Positions 28,096-37,682 of a stretch of 64,000 nt of DNA are shown piece by piece. The position numbers and the translations under genes were made by a program. The notes under the pieces are model-generated. The model worked only from the letters and a program-made list of their open reading frames with translations. It made no database searches and had not been told where the DNA came from. This DNA is from Billgrantia lactosivorans (GTDB lineage: Bacteria > Pseudomonadota > Gammaproteobacteria > Pseudomonadales > Halomonadaceae): NCBI RefSeq assembly GCF_003254665.1, contig NZ_QHGY01000008.1, positions 1 through 64,000 of the forward strand. The letters run 5' to 3'. Position 1 is the stretch's first letter. Every line of letters begins with the position of its first letter.

Positions 28096-28109
28096 ATTGA
28101 ACGTTCAAT
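28096..28109. promoter_or_regulatory. Perfect 14-bp palindrome, probable BetI operator
   Basis: ATTGAACGTTCAAT, a perfect palindrome in an A/T-rich patch 60 nt upstream of the betI start. Size and symmetry suit a TetR-family dimer, and its position fits choline-released autorepression of betIBA by BetI. The assignment to BetI is inferred from position and from the similar boxes I recall in other betIBA operons. Confidence 0.7.
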
Positions 28110-28169
28110 AAAAAAATGCCATGCTGGGTAAAGACTACGCTCAGGCGTCGCATCAGAAGGAGTCAGCGG

Positions 28170-28796
28170 GTGCCCAAGACAGGTATGGAGCCAATCCGGC
28201 GCGACCAACTCATCAAGGCCACCATGGCCGCCATCGACGAGGTGGGCCTGGCCGATGCCACGGTGCTACGGATCGCCCGGCATGCCGGGGTGTCGGCCGG
28301 CATCATCAGCCACTACTTCGGCGGCAAGGACGGCCTGCTCGAGGCGACCATGCGCCAGATCCTCACCGACCTGGGGCAGGCGGTGGCGGAGCGTCGTCGC
28401 AAGCTGTCCAGCGCTTCCCCGCGCGACCATCTCGGCGCCATCATCGACGGCAACTTCGATCGCAGCCAGATCTCCGGGCCCGCCGCCAAGACCTGGCTCG
28501 CGTTCTGGGCCAGCAGCATGCACCGGCCGCAACTGCAGCGGCTGCAGCACGTCAACGACCAGCGGCTCTACTCCAACCTGTGCAGCCAGTTCCGGCGCCT
28601 GATGCCGCGCGACGAGGCACGCGATGCCGCCCGCGGCCTGGCGGCGATGATCGACGGCCTGTGGCTGCGCGGCACCCTCAGCCCCGATGGGCTGGATACC
28701 GCACGCGCCCGTCGCCTGGCCCACGCCTATCTCGACCAGCTGCTGGCCGGCCACGAGCCCTCCCCTGCCACCGCTTCCGCCAAGGAGACAGCATGA
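28170..28796 (+). CDS. betI: Choline-responsive transcriptional repressor BetI
   Basis: TetR-family repressor of 208 aa that controls glycine betaine synthesis and is relieved by choline. The start is GTG at 28170: it gives [17 protein letters not shown], the same as BetI of E. coli (PKLGMQSIRRRQLIDAT), and AAGGAG lies 7 nt upstream. The DNA-binding helix-turn-helix is at about 27-50 ([20 protein letters not shown]). The C-terminal ligand domain is helical. It overlaps betB by 4 nt (ATGA). The operon order betI-betB-betA is the classic one. Confidence 0.95.
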   Translation: MPKTGMEPIRRDQLIKATMAAIDEVGLADATVLRIARHAGVSAGIISHYFGGKDGLLEATMRQILTDLGQAVAERRRKLSSASPRDHLGAIIDGNFDRSQISGPAAKTWLAFWASSMHRPQLQRLQHVNDQRLYSNLCSQFRRLMPRDEARDAARGLAAMIDGLWLRGTLSPDGLDTARARRLAHAYLDQLLAGHEPSPATASAKETA

Positions 28797-30262
28797 CCGA
28801 TTTCGTCACCGAGACGCTCTACATCGACGGCCGCCGGGAGCCGGCAAGCTCCGGCGAAGCCTTCGACGTCGTCAATCCCCATGACGGCAGCCTGCTGGCC
28901 AGGGTCGACCAGGCCAGCCCGGCCGACATCGATCGCGCCGTCGACTCGGCCCGGGAGGGCCAGCGCCGCTGGGCCGCCATGAGCGGCATGCAACGCGGCC
29001 GCATCCTCAACCGTGCCGTGGCACTCTTGAGAGAGCGGAATGACGAGCTCGCCGAGCTCGAGACGCGCAACACCGGCAAGCCGATCAGCGAGACCGCCGC
29101 GGTGGACATCGTCACCGGCGCCGACGTGCTCGAGTACTACGCCGGCCTCGCTCCGGCCATCGAGGGCGCCCAGATTCCGCTGCGCGAGTCCTCGTTCGTC
29201 TACACCCGCCGCGAGCCGCTGGGCGTGATCGGCGCCATCGGCGCCTGGAACTACCCCATCCAGATCGCCTGCTGGAAAGCGGCCCCGGCGCTGGCCGCGG
29301 GTAACGCCGTGGTGTTCAAGCCCAGCGAGGTCACGCCGCTGACCGCCATGAAGCTGGCCGAGATATTCACCGAAGCCGGACTGCCCGACGGCGTGTTCAA
29401 CGTCGTGCACGGCGACGGCCGCGTCGGCCAGCTGCTGACCGCGCACGGCGGCATCGCCAAGGTGTCGTTCACCGGCGAGGTGGGCACCGGCAAGAAGGTG
29501 ATGGCCGCGGCCGGTGGCTCGACGCTCAAGGACGTGACCATGGAGCTCGGCGGCAAGTCGCCGCTGATCGTGTTCGCCGACGCCGACCTGGATCGCGCCG
29601 CCGACGCCGCGATGATGGCCAACTTCTACTCCAGCGGACAGATCTGCACCAACGGCACGCGGGTCTTCGTCGAGCGCTCGGTAAAGGCCGACTTCGAAGA
29701 AAAGATCGTCGAGCGCGTGGCGCGCATCCGCGCCGGCGACCCGCTCGACCCCGATGTCAACTTCGGCCCGCTGGTCAGCTTCGAACACCAGGCCAAGGTG
29801 CTCGACTACATCGCGTACGGCAAGCAGGACGGCGCCCGCGTGCTGGTCGGCGGCGAGCCGCTGGACCAGGACGACTTCGCCCGCGGCGCCTGGGCCCCGG
29901 CCACGGTGTTCACCGATTGCACCGACGACATGCGCATCGTGCGCGAAGAGATCTTCGGTCCGGTGATGTCGATCCTCGCCTTCGACGACGAGGAGGAACT
30001 GATCCGCCGTGCCAACGACACCCATTACGGCCTCGCCGCAGGGGTGTTCACCGAGAGCCTCGCCCGGGCGCATCGCACCATCCATCGCCTGGAAGCCGGC
30101 ATCTGCTGGATCAACACCTGGGGCGAGTCGCCGGCGGAGATGCCGGTGGGCGGCTACAAGCAGTCCGGTGTGGGCCGCGAGAACGGCATCGAGACCCTGG
30201 CCCACTACACCCAGACCAAGTCGGTGCAGGTGGAGATGGGACCCTTCGAGTCGGTGTTCTGA
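28793..30262 (+). CDS. betB: Betaine aldehyde dehydrogenase
   Basis: NAD(P)-dependent enzyme of 489 aa (E. coli BetB 490). It oxidises betaine aldehyde to glycine betaine, the compatible solute. The nucleotide fold contains [16 protein letters not shown] and [12 protein letters not shown]; the general base is in [12 protein letters not shown] at about 251, and the catalytic nucleophile is C285 in [12 protein letters not shown]. The ending [20 protein letters not shown] is typical of BetB. Start codon ATG overlaps the betI stop; gagaca precedes it. It works right after BetA in the same operon. Confidence 0.96.
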   Translation: MTDFVTETLYIDGRREPASSGEAFDVVNPHDGSLLARVDQASPADIDRAVDSAREGQRRWAAMSGMQRGRILNRAVALLRERNDELAELETRNTGKPISETAAVDIVTGADVLEYYAGLAPAIEGAQIPLRESSFVYTRREPLGVIGAIGAWNYPIQIACWKAAPALAAGNAVVFKPSEVTPLTAMKLAEIFTEAGLPDGVFNVVHGDGRVGQLLTAHGGIAKVSFTGEVGTGKKVMAAAGGSTLKDVTMELGGKSPLIVFADADLDRAADAAMMANFYSSGQICTNGTRVFVERSVKADFEEKIVERVARIRAGDPLDPDVNFGPLVSFEHQAKVLDYIAYGKQDGARVLVGGEPLDQDDFARGAWAPATVFTDCTDDMRIVREEIFGPVMSILAFDDEEELIRRANDTHYGLAAGVFTESLARAHRTIHRLEAGICWINTWGESPAEMPVGGYKQSGVGRENGIETLAHYTQTKSVQVEMGPFESVF

Positions 30263-30272
30263 GGAGACGGCC

Positions 30273-31964
30273 ATGTCCCAGATTCGTGAGTTCGACTACG
30301 TCATCATCGGCGCCGGTTCCGCCGGCAACGTGCTGGCCACCCGCCTCACCGAGGACCCTGGCGTCAGCGTGCTGCTGCTCGAGGCGGGCGGCCCCGACTA
30401 CCGCTTCGACTTCCGCACCCAGATGCCTGCTGCCCTGGCCTACCCGCTGCAGGGCAAGCGCTACAACTGGGCCTTCGAGACCGACCCGGAGCCGTACATG
30501 AACGGCCGCCGCATGGAGTGCGGCCGCGGCAAGGGGCTCGGCGGCTCGTCGCTGATCAACGGCATGTGCTATATCCGCGGCAACGCCCTGGACTACGACA
30601 ACTGGGCCAGCATGGCTGGCCTGGCGGACTGGCGCTACGCCGACTGCCTGCCCTACTTCAAGAAGGCCGAGTGCCGCGACATCGGCCCGAACGCCTACCA
30701 CGGCGGCGACGGTCCGGTCAGCGTGGCCACCCCCAAGAAGGGCAACAACGAGCTATACCGCGCCTTCGTCGATGCCGGCGTGCAGGCGGGCTACCCCGAG
30801 ACCGAGGACGTCAACGGCTACCAGCAGGAGGGCTTCGGCCCCATGGACCGTTTCGTCACTCCCAAGGGGCGCCGCGCCTCCACCGCGCGTGGCTACCTCG
30901 ACCAGGCCAAGCAGCGCGCCAATCTCACCATCGAGACCCACGCCACCACCGACGTGATCGAGTTCGAGGGCAAGCGTGCCGTGGGCGTGCGCTACCTGCG
31001 CCGCGGCCAGGCGCAGCAGGTACGCGCCCGCCGCGAGGTGCTGCTGTGCGCCGGGGCCATCGCCTCGCCGCAGATCCTGCTGCGCTCGGGGGTCGGCAAC
31101 CCCGAGCACCTGCGCGAGTTCGACATTCCGGTGGTGCACGACCTGCCCGGTGTCGGCGAGAACCTGCAGGACCACCTGGAGATGTACATCCAGTACGAGT
31201 GCAAGCAGCCGATCACGCTCTACCCGGCGCTGAAGTGGTTCAATCAGCCCAAGATCGGCGCGGAATGGCTGTTTCTCGGCAGCGGCATCGGTGCCAGCAA
31301 CCAGTTCGAGTCGTGCGCCTTCATCCGCACCCATGATGCCGAGCCCTGGCCCAACCTGCAGTACCACTTCCTGCCCATCGCCATCAGCTACAACGGCAAG
31401 AGCGCGGTGCAGGCGCACGGTTTCCAGGCCCACGTCGGCTCGATGCGCTCCGAGAGCCGCGGGCGCATTCGCCTCACCTCACGCGATCCCCAGGCGGCCC
31501 CCAGCATCCTGTTCAACTACATGTCCAGGGACAAGGACTGGCAGGAGTTCCGCGACGCCATCCGCCTGACCCGCGAGATCATCGCCCAGCCCGCCATGGA
31601 CCCCTACCGCGGTCGCGAGATCTCGCCGGGGCCGGACGTGCAGAGCGACGCGGAGCTCGACGCCTTCGTGCGCGAACACGCCGAGACCGCCTACCACCCC
31701 TGCGGCAGCTGCCGCATGGGCGAAGGCGACGACACCGTGGTCGACGGCCAGGGCCGCGTGCACGGCCTGGAGGGGCTGCGCGTGGTCGATGCCTCGCTGT
31801 TTCCGGTGATTCCCACCGGCAACCTCAACGCACCGACCATCATGCTGGCCGAGAAGATCGCCGACCGCATCCGCGGCCGCGAGCCGCTGTCGCCCTCCGA
31901 TGCCCCCTACTACGTGGCCGGCGACAGCCCGGTCAGGCGCGAGCCACAGCGACGCCTAGTCTAG
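30273..31964 (+). CDS. betA: Choline dehydrogenase
   Basis: GMC-family flavoprotein of 563 aa. It oxidises choline to betaine aldehyde and can continue to betaine; in E. coli it is membrane-associated and feeds electrons to the respiratory chain. The FAD motif GAGSAG is at 13-18, then [14 protein letters not shown]. The signature [16 protein letters not shown] is near residue 85, and the C-terminal active-site His region is [11 protein letters not shown], followed by [21 protein letters not shown] gaggag is 5 nt before the ATG, 10 nt after betB. The stop codon's last base is the first base of the repeat element at 31964. Confidence 0.96.
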   Translation: MSQIREFDYVIIGAGSAGNVLATRLTEDPGVSVLLLEAGGPDYRFDFRTQMPAALAYPLQGKRYNWAFETDPEPYMNGRRMECGRGKGLGGSSLINGMCYIRGNALDYDNWASMAGLADWRYADCLPYFKKAECRDIGPNAYHGGDGPVSVATPKKGNNELYRAFVDAGVQAGYPETEDVNGYQQEGFGPMDRFVTPKGRRASTARGYLDQAKQRANLTIETHATTDVIEFEGKRAVGVRYLRRGQAQQVRARREVLLCAGAIASPQILLRSGVGNPEHLREFDIPVVHDLPGVGENLQDHLEMYIQYECKQPITLYPALKWFNQPKIGAEWLFLGSGIGASNQFESCAFIRTHDAEPWPNLQYHFLPIAISYNGKSAVQAHGFQAHVGSMRSESRGRIRLTSRDPQAAPSILFNYMSRDKDWQEFRDAIRLTREIIAQPAMDPYRGREISPGPDVQSDAELDAFVREHAETAYHPCGSCRMGEGDDTVVDGQGRVHGLEGLRVVDASLFPVIPTGNLNAPTIMLAEKIADRIRGREPLSPSDAPYYVAGDSPVRREPQRRLV

Positions 31965-32105
31965 GAAACACTGCACAACTGCCTGCGCGAGCGAATCGCT
32001 ACGTTGCGCGGTGCTCGGAATCCTCACCTATACCCCATAGGCTCCGGTTCCTGTGCTCCGTGCGCCTTGCGCTTCATCTCGCTCGCCTATTTGTGCAGCG
32101 CTTCC
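31964..32105. repeat. 142-bp imperfect inverted-repeat element (REP/MITE-like)
   Basis: The ends are GGAAACACTGCACAA and TTGTGCAGCGCTTCC, inverted repeats that match at 13 of 15 positions. Inside, cgagcga (31988 region) and tcgctcg (32079 region) and further parts also pair, so the whole block can fold into one long hairpin. No reading frame is preserved. It abuts the betA stop codon. I believe similar blocks are scattered between genes in Halomonadaceae, but only this copy is in the window. Confidence 0.6.
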
Positions 32106-32127
32106 TGAACCACTTTACTTCCTGCCC

Positions 32128-32153
32128 GGCGCCCCGCCTTCGAGCGGGGCGCC
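32128..32153 (+). terminator. Hairpin downstream of betA
   Basis: GGCGCCCCGC-CTTCGA-GCGGGGCGCC, ten perfect pairs followed by TTCGTTC. A plausible, weakly T-tailed terminator of betIBA before fadE. Confidence 0.6.
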
Positions 32154-32203
32154 TTCGTTCATCCTGGTCGCCGGGCTGGTCACTCGTCATGAGATGGGCT
32201 AGG

Positions 32204-32231
32204 CTGACACATTCAAACAACTGTTCTAAAC
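32204..32231 (+). promoter_or_regulatory. Candidate fadE promoter with overlapping PsrA-like half-matched box
   Basis: CTGACA (32204-32209), 16-nt spacer and CTAAAC (32226-32231) could form a sigma70 promoter; start near 32238 would lie after the upstream ATG at 32232, favouring the ATG at 32256 for fadE. CAAAC-AACT-GTTCT at 32214-32227 resembles the PsrA box (G/C)AAAC-N2-4-GTTT(G/C) with two deviations. Confidence 0.3.
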
Positions 32232-32255
32232 ATGACCCAAGGGAGCGCCGAAGAC

Positions 32256-34700
32256 ATGCTCACCCTCCTACTCCTGATCCTCACCGTCGCCGGCCTGCTG
32301 GCGTTAATGCGGCGCGAGGCCGGTGCCATGCCGATCCTGGTCATGCTCGGCGGCCTTGGCCTGGTGAGCCTGATGGTGTCCCCCGTGCTCGGCGTGCTGC
32401 TGCTGCTCGGCGCGACGGCGGTGGCCGTGGCCGGCCTGCCGGTGCTGCGCATCCAGTGGCTCACGCCGCGCCTGTTCGCCATGTTCAAGCGCGTCTCGCC
32501 CAAGGTCTCCGACACCGAGCGTACCGCGCTGGAAGCCGGTACCGTGGCCTGGGACGGCGAGCTATTCTCGGGCCGGCCGCAGTGGGACAGGTTGCTGGGC
32601 TATCGCGACGAGGGCCTGAGCGAGGAGGAGCGCCGCTTCCTCGAGCACCAGTGCTCGGTGGCCGCCGGCATGTGCAACGCCTGGGAGATCGCCAAGGAGC
32701 GCGCCGACCTGCCCGAGGCGCTGTGGCAGTACCTGAAGCAGGAGGGCTTCTTCGGCATGATCATACCCAAGGAGTACGGCGGCCTGGGCTTCTCGGCCAA
32801 GGCCCAGTCGCTGGTGCTGCAGAAGCTCTCGATCAGCGAGATGCTGATGGTCACGGTGGGCGTGCCCAACTCCCTGGGGCCGGGCGAGTTGCTGCTCAAG
32901 TACGGTACCCAGGCGCAGAAGGACCACTACCTGCCGCGCCTGGCCGACGGCCGCGAGATTCCCTGCTTCGGTCTCACCGGCCCGCGCGCCGGCAGTGACG
33001 CCACCTCGCTGCCCGACACCGGCATCGTGTGCAAGGAAATGATCGACGGCGAGGAGGTGCTGGGGCTGCGCCTCAACTTCGAGAAGCGCTGGATCACCCT
33101 GGCCCCCATTGCCAGCGTGGTGGGGCTGGCCTTCCGCCTGTTCGACCCCGACCACCTGCTCGGCGAGGAGGAGGACCGCGGCATCACCCTGGCGTTGGTG
33201 CCGCGCGACACCCAGGGCATGGAGATCGGTCGCCGCCACCACCCCATCGGCAGCCCCTTCCTCAACGGCCCGATCAAGGGCACGGACGTGTTCGTGCCGC
33301 TGGACACCATCATCGGCGGTACCGAGATGATCGGCCAGGGCTGGCGCATGCTGGTGGAGTGCCTCTCCATCGGCCGCTGCATCACCCTGCCCTCCGGCGC
33401 CAGCGGCACCTCGCGCTACGCCCTGGGCTGGACCGGCGGCTTCGCCCGCATCCGTCGCCAGTTCAACGTCCCGGTGGTGGAGATGGAGGGGGTGCAGGAG
33501 CCGCTGGCGCGCATGGCCGCGCTGGGCTACATCGCCCAGGCCGCCGTCTACCAGACCGCCAACACCATCGACCGTGGCGAGAAGCCGGCGGTACCCTCGG
33601 CGATCCTCAAGAGCCAGCTCACCGAGTTCCAGCGCATCGTGCTCTCCGATGCCATGGACATTCACGGCGGCAAGGCGGTGACCCTGGGGCCGCGCAACTA
33701 CCTCGGCATCGGCTACAGCGCCAACCCGGTGGCGATCACGGTCGAAGGCGCCAACATCATGACCCGTAATCTGATGATCTTCGGGCAGGGCGCCATCCGC
33801 TGCCACCCCTTCGTGCTCGAGGAGCTGGCGGCGTCTGACAGCAACGATCTCCCGGCCTTCGATCGCGCCTTGTTCGGCCATGCGGCGCTGATCTTCGGCA
33901 ACGCCGCCCGGGCGTTGACCATGGGCCTCGGCATCGGCAAGCCGAGCGTCCCCTTCGATGCCGTGGCCGCACCCTATGCCCGTGACATGGCGCGTCTGTC
34001 GGCCGGCTTCAGCCTGTGCGCCGATGCCGCCATGGCGAGCCTCGGCGCCGCGCTCAAGCAGCGCGAGATGATATCGGCGCGCCTGGGCGACGTGCTCTCC
34101 AACCTCTACCTCGCCTCGATGGTGCTCAAGCACTGGCACGAGGGCGACAAGGTCGAGGGCGAGGCCGCCCTGCTCCACTACAGCTGCACCCACCTGCTGC
34201 AGCGCGCCGAGCAGGCCTTCGACGAGCTGTTCGACAACCTGCCCAACCGCGCCCTGGCGGGCGTGCTGCGCGCGGTGACGATGCCGCTGGGGCGGCGCTG
34301 GAAGCGGCCCGCCGACCATCTGACCCGGAAGATCGCCCAGGCGGTGTCGCGCGACACCGCGCTGCGCGCCAAGCTGATTGCCGCGGCCTGGCAGGAGAAC
34401 GACGGCGTGAAGGACAATCCGCTGGCGCGCTACAACGCCCTGCTGGCCGACTACGACCGCGCCGAGACGCTCTACCGCACGATCAACAAGGCCTATGCCA
34501 AGGGCGAGCTGCCGCGCCAGGCGCTGCACCCCGAGACGCGCCTGGAGGCGGCGCGGGAGAAGGGTCTGGTCAGCGAGGAGGATGCCGAGTTCATGCGCGC
34601 CTTCGAGGCCGAGGTACTCGAGCTGCTCAGCGTGGACGACTTCGCCTACGACGAATTCGCCACCGACAAGGCCAACCTCCTGCGCCACGTCGCCGCCTGA
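32256..34700 (+). CDS. fadE: Long-chain acyl-CoA dehydrogenase FadE
   Basis: Membrane-associated FAD enzyme for the first step of fatty acid beta-oxidation. It has 814 aa from the ATG at 32256, exactly the E. coli FadE length; an in-frame ATG at 32232 lacks a ribosome-binding site, whereas GGGAG lies 10 nt before 32256. Two hydrophobic N-terminal segments (LTLLLLILTVAGLLALM and ILVMLGGLGLVSLMV) are followed by the ACAD core: MIIPKEYGGLGFSAKAQS, VGVPNSLGPGELLLKYG, CFGLTGPRAGSDA, GQGWRMLVECLSIGR, ITVEGANIMTRNLMIFGQG. These match FadE closely. The C-terminal ~250 residues are the FadE-specific helical extension. It stands alone, with a strong terminator after it. Confidence 0.95.
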   Translation: MLTLLLLILTVAGLLALMRREAGAMPILVMLGGLGLVSLMVSPVLGVLLLLGATAVAVAGLPVLRIQWLTPRLFAMFKRVSPKVSDTERTALEAGTVAWDGELFSGRPQWDRLLGYRDEGLSEEERRFLEHQCSVAAGMCNAWEIAKERADLPEALWQYLKQEGFFGMIIPKEYGGLGFSAKAQSLVLQKLSISEMLMVTVGVPNSLGPGELLLKYGTQAQKDHYLPRLADGREIPCFGLTGPRAGSDATSLPDTGIVCKEMIDGEEVLGLRLNFEKRWITLAPIASVVGLAFRLFDPDHLLGEEEDRGITLALVPRDTQGMEIGRRHHPIGSPFLNGPIKGTDVFVPLDTIIGGTEMIGQGWRMLVECLSIGRCITLPSGASGTSRYALGWTGGFARIRRQFNVPVVEMEGVQEPLARMAALGYIAQAAVYQTANTIDRGEKPAVPSAILKSQLTEFQRIVLSDAMDIHGGKAVTLGPRNYLGIGYSANPVAITVEGANIMTRNLMIFGQGAIRCHPFVLEELAASDSNDLPAFDRALFGHAALIFGNAARALTMGLGIGKPSVPFDAVAAPYARDMARLSAGFSLCADAAMASLGAALKQREMISARLGDVLSNLYLASMVLKHWHEGDKVEGEAALLHYSCTHLLQRAEQAFDELFDNLPNRALAGVLRAVTMPLGRRWKRPADHLTRKIAQAVSRDTALRAKLIAAAWQENDGVKDNPLARYNALLADYDRAETLYRTINKAYAKGELPRQALHPETRLEAAREKGLVSEEDAEFMRAFEAEVLELLSVDDFAYDEFATDKANLLRHVAA

Positions 34701-34726
34701 CGCCGCTCTCGACGCAGCGCCCCATC

Positions 34727-34751
34727 ACCCCGGCCCAGCGCCGGGGTTTTT
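34727..34751 (+). terminator. Intrinsic terminator of fadE
   Basis: ACCCCGGC-CCAGC-GCCGGGGT followed by TTTT: eight pairs, 5-nt loop and T run, 27 nt after the fadE stop. It can also serve the convergent permease gene only poorly. Confidence 0.88.
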
Positions 34752-34793
34752 CATGGCTACCACCGTGGGGGCGTAGTGGTGGATACGCCTGCT

Positions 34794-36734
34794 CTAGAGC
34801 GGCCACACCCACAGTATCATCGGCATCGCTACCGCCAGCACCAGCAGCGAAAGCGGCAACCCCAGCCGCCAGAAGTCGCCGAAGCGGTAGCCGCCGGGCC
34901 CCATCACCAGGGTGTTGGACTGATGCCCGATCGGCGTGAGGAAGGCGCACGACGCACTCACCGCGACCACCATCAGGAAGGGATCGGCCGAGGCGCCGAA
35001 GCCATCGGCCAGGCTGGCGGCGATCGGCGCCATCAGCAGCGCCGCCGCGGCATTGTTGATCACGTTGGAGAGCAGCATCGAGATCAGGAACAGGCCGACC
35101 AGGATCGCCAGCACCGGCCACTGCTGGCCGGCCGCGAGCAGGCTTTCGGCCACCAGCGCCGCCCCGCCGCTGGTCTCCAGCGCCTGGCCCACGGGGATCA
35201 TGGCGCCGAGCAGCACGAGCACCGGCCCGTCGACGGCCTGGTAGGCCTCGCGCAGCGGCAGCACGCCCACCAGCAGCGAGACCAGCGCCGCCGCCGACAG
35301 GGCCACCGCCGCCGGCAGCAAGTCCATCAGCATGGCCAGGATGGCCACGGCAAAGACGGCGATCGACACCAGCAGCATGCGCGGCTGCCCCAACGGCAGG
35401 TTGCGCCGCGCCAGCGGCAGGCAGCCCAGCGTCGCCAGGCTCTCGCCGAGGTTGCTCTCGCCCCCCTGCAGCAGCAGCACGTCGCCGGCGCGGAAACGAA
35501 TGTCGCGCAGGCGCTGCTTGAGCCTTCCGCCATCGCGCGCCACGGCGATCAGGTGCAGGCCGTACTGGTTCTGCAGGCGCAGCTGGGTAACGGTGCGGTT
35601 GATCATCATGGAGTCGTTGCGCACCACCGCTTCGACCAGCTCGAGGCCCTCGGTGTCCGCCGCGCGACGCTTGCCCTCCTTGCCCTCCTTGCCCTCCTTG
35701 CCCTCCTTGCTGCCCTTGCGTTTCCTGCTCGCGCTGTCGTTGCCGCCGTCATCGGCGCGGGGCCCTGGCGCCGCCGATGCGGCCTCGGCGGCAGCCGGTT
35801 CGCCCTGCTCCGCCTGCGCCTCGTTCTCCAGCGCCTCCTGCTCCTCGGGCCCCACCCCCAGGTGCAGCCCGGCCTTGTCCTCCAGCAGCTTCATCTCCTC
35901 GGGGCCCGCCTCGACCAGCAGGATGTCGCCCGCCTGCAGGGTGCCCAGGAAGGCGTGCCCGGCCCAGCGCCGGTCGTCGCGCACCACGGCCAGCACCGGC
36001 ACGCTCTCCTCGAGCTCCCGCTGCAGTTCGCGCAGCGTCCAGCCCGCCGCCTTGGAATCCTCGTCGACCTTCATTTCCACCAGGTAGTTGGCGGTATCGA
36101 ACATCTCCTCGGTGGAGGCCTTGCCCGCTCGCGTCGGCACCAGGCGCCAGCCCAGCAGCACGATGAACGCCAGCCCCGCCAGGGCCACCACGGCGCCCAC
36201 GGGAAAGAAGTCGAACATGCCGAAGGTCTCGCCGGTTACCGAACCACGATAGCTGGCAATGATGATGTTGGGTGGCGTGCCGATCAGCGTCATCAGGCCG
36301 CCGAGCAGCGAGCCGAAGGCCAGCGGCATCAGCAGCAGCGAGGGCGAGGTATCGTGCTCGCGGGCCAGGCGCATGGCCACCGGCAGCAGCAGCGCCAGGG
36401 CGCCGACGTTGTTCATGAAGCCGGACAGCACCACCACCGTGGCCGTCAGCGCCACCAGCTGAAGGAACAGCCGATCGCCGACCTTGAGCACCTGCTCGGC
36501 GATGGCGTCGACCACCCCGGAACGCTCGAAGCCGCGGCTGAGCACCAGCACCGCGGCCACGGTGATAACTGCCGGATGACCGAAGCCGAGGAAGGCGTCA
36601 TCGCCCGGCACCAGCCCCAGCATGACCGAGACCAGCAGGGCCGAGAGCGCCACCAGGTCGTAGCGGAAGCGCCCCCAGACGAAGGCGACCAGCGTCAGGC
36701 CCAGCACGATGAATACCAGCGTATGGTCGGCCAT
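34794..36734 (-). CDS. SLC13/DASS-type permease with central TrkA-C domains
   Basis: Inner-membrane transporter of 646 aa. Two membrane halves (about residues 1-190 and 425-646) each carry the DASS-type hairpin and asparagine loop: FMNNVGALALLLPVAM with IGTPPNIIIASYRG, and LLSNVINNAAAALLM with FLTPIGHQSNTLVMGPGGY. Between them lie two RCK C-type (TrkA_C) domains, with AGDILLVEAGPEEM and FRAGDVLLLQGGES, joined by a long charged Gly/Lys/Glu linker. Such SLC13 proteins carry sulfate, thiosulfate or dicarboxylates with Na+; the substrate here cannot be told. The ATG at 36734 has GGGAG 5 nt upstream. It converges with fadE. Confidence 0.8.
   Translation of the reverse strand: MADHTLVFIVLGLTLVAFVWGRFRYDLVALSALLVSVMLGLVPGDDAFLGFGHPAVITVAAVLVLSRGFERSGVVDAIAEQVLKVGDRLFLQLVALTATVVVLSGFMNNVGALALLLPVAMRLAREHDTSPSLLLMPLAFGSLLGGLMTLIGTPPNIIIASYRGSVTGETFGMFDFFPVGAVVALAGLAFIVLLGWRLVPTRAGKASTEEMFDTANYLVEMKVDEDSKAAGWTLRELQRELEESVPVLAVVRDDRRWAGHAFLGTLQAGDILLVEAGPEEMKLLEDKAGLHLGVGPEEQEALENEAQAEQGEPAAAEAASAAPGPRADDGGNDSASRKRKGSKEGKEGKEGKEGKRRAADTEGLELVEAVVRNDSMMINRTVTQLRLQNQYGLHLIAVARDGGRLKQRLRDIRFRAGDVLLLQGGESNLGESLATLGCLPLARRNLPLGQPRMLLVSIAVFAVAILAMLMDLLPAAVALSAAALVSLLVGVLPLREAYQAVDGPVLVLLGAMIPVGQALETSGGAALVAESLLAAGQQWPVLAILVGLFLISMLLSNVINNAAAALLMAPIAASLADGFGASADPFLMVVAVSASCAFLTPIGHQSNTLVMGPGGYRFGDFWRLGLPLSLLVLAVAMPMILWVWPL
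35671..35706 (-). repeat. Four tandem 9-bp units coding KEG in the permease linker
   Basis: The plus-strand unit TTGCCCTCC is repeated four times exactly, and encodes (Lys-Glu-Gly)n on the minus strand in the linker between the two TrkA-C domains. As the unit is 9 bp, copy changes keep the frame and would only vary linker length. Confidence 0.9.
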
Positions 36735-36826
36735 GTCCGCTCCCTGTGGTGGCCCCAGGCTCCAGCACACCAGCCGTGGCCGAAAAAATCCAGCCTTTTC
36801 TGAGGCTTCCTAGCCAGCAACACGAA

Positions 36827-36846
36827 GGCCCGGCCGAGGCCGGGCC
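36827..36846 (-). terminator. Hairpin downstream of the crotonase/acyl-CoA synthetase run
   Basis: GGCCCGGCC-GA-GGCCGGGCC, nine pairs, 18 nt past the crotonase stop; on the minus strand it is followed by TTCGTGTTG. Probable terminator of the three-gene unit. Confidence 0.55.
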
Positions 36847-36863
36847 GGCATGAGGAGAGTCGG

Positions 36864-37682
36864 CTATCGGGTCATCTTGGCCAGCATGGCGTTGACCGCC
36901 TCGAGATGCTCCGGCTCGTTGTGGCACATGCCCTGGAACACGGCGCAGAGGTCGAGGAAATCCTTGAGTTCGGTGCGCTGGGCCATCTTCATCAGCCGCT
37001 TGGTCAGGCGCGTGGCCCGGGGCGGCTGGGCGGCGATGCGTGCCGCCAGCTCGCTGACCTTGTCCATCAGCGCCTCGGGCTCGGTGACCTCGAGCACGAT
37101 GCCGTACTCCCTGGCCTCCTCGGCGTCGATCACGCGGCCGGAGAGGGTCAGCTCGAAGGCGCGCTGGTAGCCGATGAGGCGCTGCATGAACCAGGCGCCG
37201 CCGTCGCCGGGGATGATGCCCAGGTTGAGGAAGGTCTCGCCGAACTTGGCCTTGCGCGAGGCGATACGGATATCGGCCATGTTGGCGAGGTCGAAGCCGG
37301 CGCCGATGGCGGGGCCGTTGACCGCGGCGATCACCGGTACCTCCACCGCCTGCAGCGCCAGCGGAATGCGCTGGATGCCGCGACGGTAGCGCGCCGCCAC
37401 CTCGGCCACGTCGCCGGCGAAGTCGCCGCCGCGACTGGCCATGTCCTTGACGTTGCCGCCGGCGGAGAAGGCCGAGCCGGCACCGGTGACAACCAGTACC
37501 GAGACGTCGTCGCAGCGGTTGACCCACTCCGCCGTGGCGACGATGTCGTCGGCCAGCGCAGTGCCGGTCAGGGCGTTGCGCACGTCGTGACGGTCGAGGG
37601 TCAGGGTCGCCACACCCCCTTCCAGGGTCAGCAGCGCATCCTGCAGCACGGGCTGGGGGGGTCGAGTCGGGTTGTCGCTCAT
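36864..37682 (-). CDS. Enoyl-CoA hydratase/isomerase (crotonase) family protein 1
   Basis: A 272-aa crotonase. The oxyanion-hole regions are AFSAGGNVKDMASRGG and VNGPAIGAGFDLANMADIRIAS. The usual catalytic Glu region is KFGETFLNLGIIPGDGGAWFMQRLIG, with a Glu at the GETF position and Asp at PGDGG. It could hydrate an enoyl-CoA or act as an isomerase. The ATG at 37682 overlaps the stop of the upstream acyl-CoA synthetase by 4 nt (ATGA). It therefore acts together with the ligase and the second crotonase at 39892. The carbon source degraded is unknown. Confidence 0.85.
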   Translation of the reverse strand: MSDNPTRPPQPVLQDALLTLEGGVATLTLDRHDVRNALTGTALADDIVATAEWVNRCDDVSVLVVTGAGSAFSAGGNVKDMASRGGDFAGDVAEVAARYRRGIQRIPLALQAVEVPVIAAVNGPAIGAGFDLANMADIRIASRKAKFGETFLNLGIIPGDGGAWFMQRLIGYQRAFELTLSGRVIDAEEAREYGIVLEVTEPEALMDKVSELAARIAAQPPRATRLTKRLMKMAQRTELKDFLDLCAVFQGMCHNEPEHLEAVNAMLAKMTR

